From Cryptomeria japonica (Eukaryota > Streptophyta > Pinopsida > Cupressales > Cupressaceae): a DNA stretch of 64,000 nucleotides. The notes under the pieces were generated by a model, which saw only the letters and a list, made by a program, of their open reading frames with translations, had not been told where the DNA came from and searched no databases. The translations under genes and the position numbers were made by a program. How positions within the stretch are numbered: the stretch's first letter is position 1; each line of letters begins with the position of its first letter. Positions 12,801 through 21,986 of the stretch are shown one piece after another. The DNA is taken from NCBI RefSeq assembly GCF_030272615.1, contig NC_081413.1, positions 19,232,285-19,296,284 on the forward strand. The letters are read 5' to 3'.

Positions 12801-12928
12801 ATATTCATTTGATTAAATATCGTGGTAGACCTTTTAACAAGGATTTGTGGAAATTTCATGAATTAGACCACGAGGCAATACTTGAGACACTAAGGTTTAG
12901 AGCTGATCCAAAAGGTTCACTCGATTGA
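9899..12928 (+). pseudogene. DDE-like transposase gene, multi-exon, broken
   Basis: Reading starts at ATG 9899 (MGKNKR, then a stop) with a hydrophilic N-terminus of repeated Asn/Pro/His-rich units; one frameshift lies near 10160. A basic region, likely DNA-binding, is open at 10149-10658. The core is open at 11166-11846 and, after one stop, at 11889-12395. It contains VIDFAKNYTLKLQNEVQSMY, IWSDNCTTQFKNARMFYWL and VGYGKGEHDGVGGCVKRALT. Two small 3' exons appear behind GT-AG borders (about 12439-12608 and 12710-12928), ending at TGA 12926-12928. The spaced Asp residues (DFAKNY, SDN) suggest an RNase H-fold DDE catalytic core. As I recall, a DFAENY / SDG..QFKN / GHGKGxxDGxGGxxKR pattern occurs in uncharacterised invertebrate proteins; I could not check this. 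At least five in-frame stops make this copy inactive. Confidence 0.7.
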
Positions 12929-13039
12929 TTTTGGGCCATCTAGAAGAATAATTCTACAATATGGTAGAATAATTTTGACAATTTTGAATATATCTTTTGT
13001 GAAACATTGTAACTTCTCTTTTTTGGATGTGCTCTACAT

Positions 13040-13250
13040 GCATATGAGTTGTAATGTGCATATGTAGATGCCAAATTTTGTATATAAAAACATGAATGAA
13101 TTGTAATGTGCATATATAGATGCTAAATTTTGTATAAAAAGACAACAATGAGTTGTAATGTGCATATCTAGATGCTAATTTTTGTATAAAAAGACAACAA
13201 CGAGTTGTAATTTGCATATTTAGATGCAAAATTTTGTAAATATGAACAGT
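13040..13250 (+). repeat. Tandem repeat, ~60-bp unit, four copies
   Basis: The phrase GAGTTGTAATGTGCATAT is followed by a TAGATGC.AAATTTTGTAT-like segment and recurs four times just downstream of the transposase stop. It lies inside the transposon and may sit in the 3' untranslated part of the gene. Confidence 0.8.
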
Positions 13251-13534
13251 AATGAGCTTGATCGTTTATATTAGATGCCAAATTTTATATATGAAAGTGT
13301 CCATGGGGCTGATTTGCAAATTTTGGGAGCCCAAATTTGTACCATTTGATTATAAATACATTTGTAATAAACTTATACCATTTGATTATATATTTGTACT
13401 ATTTGATTATAAACAACTGAATCTGATTCTGACATATGTTAAATAACTTGCAAATGGGTATCTGAATATGCAATTTTTTTCCAAGTGTTTTGGGAAAGTT
13501 TTGAGTTATTGTTGAATTACCTGATTTGAAGGGC

Positions 13535-15765
13535 TAGTAGGAACAGTCTAAAACCAATAGAGGCCTTTTTAGGCAGTGACAAAATGACCCCATAGGTTCA
13601 AATTGATCATCCATAAGTGTCGCAGTCTCTGAGCTATGCGACGTCAAAGTTTGACCATTTTTTCCACTTTGAGTGTGTAAGGGAAAATGTCACTACGAGG
13701 TGGCTTGAAATGATCAGATGTCTTGGGGAGCAAGACAAGGGAACACCTAGTGTAAACCTAGCCACCCGAATGTGCTCACATTGATGGTTCATTCCCATGA
13801 CAAGCAGAATGAAAGATGTACTATTTTGCCACCTCTCATTGACAGTTTTTGATGCAATAGAAAAAATCTACCACAAGAAAATAGAATCAAGTTGTCTAAA
13901 ACCAAAATAGGTCTTTTTAGGCAGCAAAAAAATGACCCATAGGTTCAAATAGATCATCCATAAGTGCCACGGTCTCTGAGTTACGTGACATCAAAGTTTG
14001 ACCATTTTTTCCACTTTGAGCGCTCAAGCGAAAACATCGCTACGAGGTGGCTTGGAATGATTAGACGTCTTGGGGAGTGAGACAAGGGAACACCTAGCAT
14101 AAACCTAGCCACCTGGATGTGCTCACACTAATGGTTCATTCCCACGACAAGCAGAGCAAAAGATGCACTATTTTGCCACCTCTCACTAATGGTTTTTGAT
14201 GGTTTTTGATGCTTTTTGATGCAACAGAAAAAATCTCAGCACAAGAAAATAGAATCGAGTTATTTGAAACCAAGAGAGAAATTTTTAGGCAGATACAAAA
14301 TGACCCCATAGGTTCAAATGGATCATCCATAAGTGCCACGGTCTCTGAGTTATGTGATGTCAAAGTTTGACTATTGTTTCCACTTTGAGCGCTCAAGGGA
14401 AAACGTCACTATTAGGTGGCTTAGAATGATCAGACATCTTGGGGAGAAAGACAAGGGCACACCTACTATAAACCTAGCTACCCAGATGTGCTCATGGTGA
14501 TAGTTCATTCCCACGATAAGCAGAACGAAAGATGCACTATTTTGCCACCTCTCACTGATGGTTTTTTACAGTTTTTGATGCGACAAAAAAATATCACCAC
14601 AAGAAAATGGAATGGAGTTGCCCAAAACTGAGAGAGGATGTTTTAGGCAGTGACAACATGACCCCATAGGTTCAAATGGATTGTCCATAAGTGCCACGGT
14701 CTTTGAGTTACGCGACGTCAAAGTTTGACCATTTTTTCCACTTTGAGTGTTCAAGGGAAAATGTCACTACAAGGTGGCTTAGAACAATCAGATGTCTTGG
14801 GGAGCAAGAGAAAGGAACACCTAGTGTAAAATTGGCCACCCGAATGTGCTCACACTGACGGTTCATTCCCACGACAATAAGAATGAAAGATGCACTATTT
14901 TGCCACCTCTCACCGATGGTTTTTGAAGCGATAGAAAAAATATCACCACAAGAAAATAGAATTGATTTGTCTGAAACCAAGAGAGGCCTTTTTTAGGTAG
15001 TGACAACATGATGCCATAGGTTCAAATGGATCATCCATAAGTGCCATGGTCTCTGAGTTACATGACATCAAAGTTTGACCATTTTTTCCACTTTGAGCGC
15101 TCAAGGGAAAATGTCGCTACGAGGTGGCTCAGAAAGATTGAATGTCTTGGGGAGTGAGACAAGGGCACACCTAGCATAAACCTGGCCACTCAGATGCACT
15201 TGTGCTGATGGTTCATTCCCATGACAAGAAGAATGAAAGATGCACTATTTTGCCACCTCTCACTGACAGTTTTTTGACGGTTTTTGATGCGACAGAAAAA
15301 ATCTCACCACAAGAAAATGGAATTGAGTTTTTTGAAACTGAGAGAGGCCTTTTTAGGTACTAAAAACATGACCCCATAGGTTCAAATGGATCATCCATAA
15401 GTGCCACGTTCTCTGAGTTATGCAATGTCAAAGTTTGACCATTTTTTCCACTTTGAGCGCTCAAGGGAAAATGTAGCTACGAGGTGGCTCGAAATGATTA
15501 GACATCTTAAAGAGTGAGACAAGGGAATGCCTAGCATAAACCTAGCCACCTAGATGTGCTTGCACTAATGGTTCATTCCCACAACAAGAAGAACAAAAGA
15601 TGCACTATTTTGCCACCTCTCACTTTCATTTTTTGATGATTTTTGATGTGACAGAAAAAATCTCACCACAAGAAAATGGAATCGAGTTGTCTGAAACTGA
15701 GACAGGATTTTTTAGGAAGAAACAACATGACCCCATAGGTTCATGCGGATCATCCATAAGTTCTT
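13535..15765. repeat. Satellite-like array, ~357-bp unit, about six copies
   Basis: The landmark CCCATAGGTTCAAAT recurs at about 13589, 13938, 14305, 14663, 15013, 15373 and 15732, giving unit lengths of roughly 349-367 bp. Each unit also carries CAAAGTTTGACCATTTTTTC, TTGGGGAG..GAGACAAGGG, and GATGCACTATTTTGCCACC. Units diverge from one another by scattered substitutions, many at CpG. Minus-strand frames of 60-90 codons in it are by-products of the repeat. The array fills the space between the two convergent genes of the transposon. Confidence 0.92.
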
Positions 15766-16446
15766 GAACTCTTCTTTTATAGGCAATTTAGATGAATAGG
15801 TGTGTCTCTTACCCTAAGGCCGACTTGTTATGGAATAAAATTTAAATGAAAACCCTACTAAGATGATTCATCCTTAGATAAATTTCAAATCTTCTTTGTG
15901 CACTCAAATATTGTCTTAATTGGTTCTTGAAATGATGAAATTTCCTCCATAAGCATTAGCTTATGAAATAATTTCACTCCAATCTCTTCATGCATGAAGG
16001 ACTCAAAGCAAATTCACTCAATCAAAATACACAATATTGGCATTACCGGTGTCGGTACTTGGGTATACACAATATGAGCAATAAATAGTTTAAAAGTATA
16101 TGCCATATGAGTTACAAGTAATGAAAAAATTGGATCACATTTCAAGACATATGCAAATTGAACAAGTTTGATCACATTTCAATAGAAAATAACTAAGTTT
16201 CAAGAATATCAAGTTTCATACATATCAATGAACAAATTGGATCAAATATCAAGTTTCATATATATCAAAATGAACAATAATTGTGTACATATCAAAAAAT
16301 GGCATAGATGCCAAATCAATAATAGTTACAAAAATGTGGCATGTGCCATGTCTGTCAAAGTCGATATATACATATACAAATGTCGAGTATATAAAAAAAT
16401 TGGTCCTTCAATGACCACTACTATAACTATATGTCTCTATCGGTAT
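15766..16446. other. Spacer between array and second transposon gene
   Basis: AT-rich, with repeated phrases built on ATCAAGTTTCATA and GAACAAATTGGATCA (about 16120-16270). No gene is seen. It includes the presumed 3' flank of the minus-strand gene. Confidence 0.5.
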
Positions 16447-19313
16447 CTATGACTGTGGCAGATCATCAAAATTGATCCTCTTCGAAGTAGTACGTGGCTC
16501 TGCAAGTGGCTACACAAGGACAATTCAAATGTCAAATTAGATATATTTTATCAATATAACATCAAAATAACTAAATACTGAACTCTAAATTGTTTGAAGT
16601 TGAAATGTTGATTACCTCATCTCTGTCTTCTGCAATTGGGTGAGGCTGAGGATCCGTGGGATGTCCTAAAGGAGGCTGTAACTGGTAAAACAACATTAAT
16701 ACATGTTAATAACATATATGTCAAATAACACATACTAACTAAAAATGAATAGACTAAAAAACTAAAGAATGTTGGAGCCTCAGATGGATGTGTTGTGGTC
16801 ATATGAGGCAAAATCATAGATGAATCAGTTATGACCATTTCCTATTACCATGGTAAGTGATCCAAAAGGACTTAACTAGATGGTTTCAACTCTATTGTGC
16901 ACTTAGTGAAAAGGAGTTGATCTAAGATAGACATACCTTTTCCATTGGTCATGTTGGATCCCATAATATACATGTAGGACTTCTACTAAAATGGAATGGT
17001 AGAATAACAGTAGGAAGTTTGGAAGGGGCCTGTAATAGGTTAAAGACAATAATACAAGTTAATGACCCAAAGTTTTTAACAAACTAGTTAAAACAAATAT
17101 TTTAACATATGTAGAACAAATGCACACTGAAGCCTCATATAGTTCTCTTGTCGCCTTAGGAGGCCTAATCGAATCTGATGCAGCTATTACCATTTCCTGT
17201 ATGAAAAATGATAACATATGATATAGACATAAAAGGATTTAGTTATTTCAAACAAGAAAGAATGCAATCCAAAGTGAATATGAAGATATCACCTCTTCCC
17301 TCTACTGAACCTCATCGACATCAAGTGCATTCATTAATTCTGTAAACCCCATATGTTTCTGCATATAGAACAAATAAATTAAGTGCATTTATCAATATCT
17401 ACATATATATGTATAATCATAATACATTTCAACAAATTAATTTAAATTGTATTGAATTACCTTATGTTGTTTGGGTGTCTGAGAGGATATCTTTTTCTAC
17501 CTTGGAGTGCTAGAGGATGGCTTTGTCACACGAGATGTCCTCAAGGCGGGTGGGGTAAACTAATGGAAAAAAATTAGCATAATGGAAAAGAGCATGTATT
17601 TAAGATATCACTTAAGTCAAAAATATATAAATCTAAATGGTACCGCATAGCTATCTTGGCCAAAGTCAATGGCTGAAAGCGTGATATCATCAAGTTGGGA
17701 CATCTCGGCCACTGATAACCCCTATAAAATACCAAGTAATGATACATATAATTAACAAAAGATATTTTTAAACTAATGTATTATTATATTTTTAACAAAT
17801 TTATAAATCTTTACCTTTGGTGGCGAAACTACTCGTGACCGTAGAGTCGACTGAAAAGTATGTGGTGTACTCCCACCACCTATTGTACCTTGCAATGCAT
17901 TTTATTTATATGTCACTTTAAATTGTTCTAAAAATAAAAATTCATTTGTTTTTATAAGATTTAGTCACTTAATTGATAACATGTCATAAACAGAATTAAA
18001 TGGACCTGTGTCTGATAGAGAGGGTAGAACATATTGATCAGTTCGTCGATGAGGGCCACATCCTCTGCAGTGGAAGCATGGCATCTACTCTTGCAACATG
18101 TACATGAATGATATGTCAAACCATCCTCATCCGCGTCAGTGTCTACACCAGAATATACACTCTAGCAAGTGGGGCACATATGCTGAATGGGTTGGCTCAT
18201 GCCAAATGATGCATGAGGTACTACTGATGAAGGAGGTGCCACTACGGAAGGAGGTGCTACTGATGAAGGAGGTGTCACTGATGAAGGAGGTGTCACAAGT
18301 GCTAGTACATCCTTTGCTCTGACCAACTATGTGCCATGCTGAAAAATGACATCAGTCAATGATGTAGCTACCTGAAGAGTCGGTAATTCCATAGACTCCT
18401 TCAAGGATATAGAGACAGTGACAAGAACCATGGGTTTAAGTGTTGTATGCCTCCTATGTTGTGGCTCTCCCACCCTATGGGCCCCAGGTCTATCGTGTGT
18501 AGAGCCTCTCCCTCTACCCTCAAATTGTTGGATGTCAAAGTAGTTCGGCTTCTCACCGAGGATAAACTCACAATACAACATTCTCAAAAAATATAGAGGC
18601 ACCTCCCAATTATTACAAGGTGTTTGGTCAAAGACCATATACCACTTATCCCAAAAAGCTTCTTTTATCCTAGCATGAACACACCAATGTATAGGAAACT
18701 GAGTCATATTTCGTTCTAGGTTGTTACTGGTAACAGAATCAGTGAAAAGAGCACATATGTCAGCTTTACCTATGCTCTTTTTTTTCACTTGATCATATGA
18801 CAACCCATCCGCATAAAATATTCGACATCTATCCCTCCATGAACCCTATTTCATAACCTCCCTAGATACATCATTTGCACTCTTAGCCATTATTTCTAGT
18901 GTTCTGGCGAGGGTTGAGTGGTGCTCAAGGCTAGAGGACCTCAACCTATTCACCAATATAGAAATTTGGGAACTATTTTGTGTAAGGCGATTGATGAGAT
19001 CCTCTTGTGTGGCATCTACATGATCTAATGGAGGATGTGGAGGGTTTCGAGGTGGCAGTGGTTGTTGAGGAGCAGCATTTTGAGAATTTTGAGGGTTTTC
19101 TTGTTGCTCTTGTGCAATGTTTACAAGGTTTTCTTGTGTTGCTTGTGCAGGAGGAGGTCTTTGTTGTCTATTTCATTTTTGGGGATTGCTTGAAGAATCT
19201 GACATCAAATTAATAAAAACAAAACTTAAATCAATTAAAAAACCCTACTTCAATAAAAATGCAAACAAAAATAATCAAACCAATCAAATCTTACCTGTTT
19301 GATGGGGTGCCAT
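16447..19313 (-). pseudogene. Second gene of the DNA transposon, ~10 exons, unknown function
   Basis: I do not recognise this family. Reading on the minus strand, ATG at 19313 begins a tiny exon (MAPHQT) with a GTAAGA donor. The next exon, from about 19205, is long. It holds a Gln/Pro-rich stretch (PPPAQATQENLVNIAQEQQE), a heptad-like segment, a central block (IFYADGLSYDQVKKKSIG ... HWCVHARIKEAFWDKWYMVF), a repeated Thr/Pro/Ser run, and a Cys-rich patch (CPTC ... HSCTCCKSRCHA). It ends near 18007. Small GT-AG-bounded exons follow at about 17886-17815, 17722-17646, 17561-17461, 17358-17293, 17197-17129, 17028-16937, 16842-16768, 16681-16616 and 16509-16447. The last ends at TAG. Five or more stops, mostly TAG or TAA where CAG/CAA would fit, show decay. 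A DNA-binding or accessory role, as in other two-gene transposons, is inference. Confidence 0.6.
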
Positions 19314-19463
19314 TGTTGAAAATTGATCTCAATGTTGGGAAAATCCAAAATAGTTGTAAACTCGTGTAGGTTCTATGTTTTTTTGGCTTTTCCTTGTTGT
19401 TGTTCCATGGGGTTTGGCATTGAAAATGGCCAAAACCCGTGGCCTACACCCAAAAATAATGTT

Positions 19464-19640
19464 TCTCAAAACTTGTATGAGTTTTGAGAAACTTTTAATT
19501 TTTTATTAAAAAATAAAATGTTCCTCAAAACTCGTACGGGTTTTGAGGAACTTTTGGTTTTTTAAATTGTTTTTCTCTAGGCTTGGTGTTACCAAGCCTA
19601 GCACATTTTTTAATTTTTAGAACCCGCACAAGTTATGAAA
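19464..19640 (-). repeat. Right subterminal palindromic repeats
   Basis: Three diverged copies matching the left-end motif: CAAAACTTGTATGAGTTTTG (about 19467-19486), CAAAACTCGTACGGGTTTTG (about 19526-19545) and AACCCGCACAAGTTATG (about 19621-19637). They are near-palindromic, so their orientation is not informative. Their presence at both ends supports a single element spanning 7101-19700. Confidence 0.7.
19578..19600. repeat. Perfect 10-bp hairpin near right end
   Basis: TAGGCTTGGT and ACCAAGCCTA flank a 3-base loop, 100 bp inside the right TIR. Function unknown; it could be a terminator-like or protein-binding structure of the transposon. Confidence 0.7.
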
Positions 19641-19650
19641 AATTTGGTTT

Positions 19651-19704
19651 TTTTTGGGCATGTGGCCACTTTTCTATTCACCATCTTGGTGCACTTACCC
19701 ATAT
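19651..19704 (-). repeat. Right TIR and right target duplication
   Basis: Inward from 19700 the sequence reads GGGTAAGTGCACCAAGATGG, matching the left end. It is followed outside by ATAT (19701-19704) and then GGATCCAAAATCAAG, which continues the interrupted target repeat. Confidence 0.8.
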
Positions 19705-21686
19705 GGATCCAAAATCAAGTTAAATAATATTATTTAAATAATTTAACAAATACTTGAGCATTTTATCCTCAAAATGAAAAAATCTAATTATGCATGTGAG
19801 AAGTCTTTGAAGTCTAAGGATTGTAAGAAGTTCAAGTCCAAAAATGATAAAATCACACCATCTGTCTTGTTTGGATCTTCTATCTACTTTGAAATAGTTG
19901 AGAGATCTCATAGCTAATTTAATTTTAGTAACCTTGATTTTACAATAGATATTTTTTTATACATAATTATCTCTACTTATATTAAGTTAAACTTAAATGG
20001 AATGAATTTTACATCTAAAATGATTCCTTGAAGAACAATTAGCTACCAAATTTTGTCTAGAGTAGCCATGAGATCTTAGATAATTAAATTTACTTCTAAA
20101 TGATTTTATTCTATTATTGAGTTTGATAAACTATGATAAATTTAATATAAATAATTTGATTTAATCACCTTGACCTAACCATCATTTGTCATGTAGCTAC
20201 AAATTATGAGGAAAAATAAGTTAAATTTTGGTAACCTGGTAAATTTAGACCTGGCTTAGATGATGTCCCTTGAAAAGGTAGCCATGACTGGATATCATGA
20301 CTAGTGTGATTTCACCATGGTCAACTCTAATGGGGGATTCACTCATCTATTTCATAATCTTACATCACCTACAACCTTTTGAATATGGGTTTAGTAAAAG
20401 TTATTATTTAGATCTTATGAGAATACATTTTGTACTAAATAATTGTAACTAAAAAAATAACTATAGATTTTTATATATTTAATGATATTAAAATTATATT
20501 TATCTATTTGTCATATATTATTTTGGTTGCAAATAATAATAAATGTATTATAGATCCTATTGAATAAATAAATGTAAGATTTAAGATTTCACAAGATACT
20601 GGCAATGTTTCAAATTGAAATATTAGAACACTTAAAATAGTTCAATAATAATGTATAGATTTAAGAATATTTTAATCATCAAGATCCCAATGTGAGAAAG
20701 GTGAGAACATATGGTAGCTAGGATGTGAGAAATAAGAAATATTTTTCACTTACTAGTACCACGTCACATAGTCTATAAGTTATACAAAAATGATAGATAG
20801 ATATATTGACATTGGCAGTAGGCCTTCTTGAGCAATGCATACAACTATCAAATCCAAATAAAGTGATAGATTGTGGTGAATATATTATCAATATTTGTTG
20901 CAATCTCAATGCATATATTAATGAGGGATCTAGTAGCAAATATTATCATATCCACTTTAATATTAATGCAAAGAAAAATCTAGTTGATATGTCTTCTAGA
21001 TTTATTAAATATAAATCAATTACAAATTTTATATTATATATGGTAGTAAACCCCATCCAAATTTACAATGAAAATATTATTAGTTCCTATCTACTGGAAC
21101 TATAGTGGAGGCTTCAACATTAAACAATGATTAATGTTTTCCCCTTTAGCCAATCAACTTGCGAGAAAATTTTGCATAATTTTATTTCCAACTATGTGCT
21201 GTCAAGAAGTTGCTCATTTTCTAGTCAAAATTTTAGTGCACAATATTTGTATTACATATGACTAATTAAGGCATTCAAAGTTGTTCATAGTTTCCCATAA
21301 GAGATAATGCATGTGATTAACGAAGGTAGGGCAATAAAACAAAGATCTTGGGGTGCAGACTGTCAAAAGAATATTGTGAATTCCAACTTGAGAGAATGCA
21401 CACCATGCAATGTGCCTGTCACTGCTTCTAGGGGCAATTATAGGTAGAAATTCTCTGTGCACTATTTTTTCTCCTTGCTCTTAATACATAGTTATCAAAA
21501 ACAAAACAAGTGTCACTGCAATGCACAAATTTCACTTCCCCCAAACAAGAATAATGTCCTATATTTACACTCAATCCTGACCCTTACAAAGGATTTTAGG
21601 TTTTTATTTTAAAATAAGAGAACAAAGAAAAGAGGGGAACTTTCCTAGTCGTTTTTCAATACTACAACAATATAACTGTCTTGCAC
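19705..21686. other. AT-rich intergenic DNA, no gene recognised
   Basis: Starts with the rest of the tandem target repeat, then AT-rich DNA. The longest frame (20806-21105, +) is low complexity and AT-driven with no domain. No LTR or TIR boundary is visible until 21687. Confidence 0.5.
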
Positions 21687-21986
21687 TATTAGGGAGAAAA
21701 AAAAACTAATCACAGAAAACAATAAGAAATAACAAAACATAAAACAATTTATATATTATGCCTTGTTGAAAACCAAAGCTGCCAATTCTCTCTTGCCATT
21801 ACATATTCATAAAAAACAAAGTTCTTTCTACAACAACGGAGAAGCTTCCAGAAAAGTGCCAAAACAGTCCAACAATCTAGATGCATAAAAAGAGGAGTAG
21901 AAGGTATGAGAAGGAGTAAATGTGGTGGTTGGAGTAGTTGAAGAAAATGTAGCAGGGGAGATTACACATGTACAACTGGTTGTCCA
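21687..21986 (-). repeat. 3' LTR of copia C
   Basis: Matches 42254-42589 through GAAGCTTCCAGAAAAG, CATCTAGATGCATAAAAA and GAGTAGTTGAAGAAAATG. The outer end reads TATTAGGG where the partner has TGTTAGAG (a G-to-A change in the terminal dinucleotide). It lacks a segment of about 35 bp near the middle that the 5' LTR has around 42385-42420. Confidence 0.88.

Larger units (their letters stand above)
7101..19700. mobile_element. Two-gene 12.6-kb DNA transposon of unassigned superfamily
   Basis: The ends are inverted repeats: GGTTAAGTGCACCAAGATGG on the left and, reading inward from the right end, GGGTAAGTGCACCAAGATGG; 23 of the first 25 bases match. Flanking ATAT (7097-7100 and 19701-19704) is a probable 4-bp target duplication, supported by the unoccupied tandem copy near 6690. 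Inside are palindromic subterminal repeats, a CT microsatellite, a transposase-like gene on +, two satellite-like arrays and a second multi-exon gene on -. The two genes converge. Both carry stops, so this copy is defective. The TIR sequence, 4-bp duplication and transposase do not match CACTA, hAT, MULE, Harbinger or Tc1/mariner as I know them. Confidence 0.82.

Noticed and set aside
14136-14980. Minus-strand frames of 60-90 codons with similar proteins
   Set aside because: They recur because the 357-bp tandem unit recurs; frames differ in length between units and carry no domain.
20806-21105. 99-codon plus-strand frame
   Set aside because: Asn/Ile/Tyr/Lys-rich translation expected from AT-rich DNA; no family resemblance.
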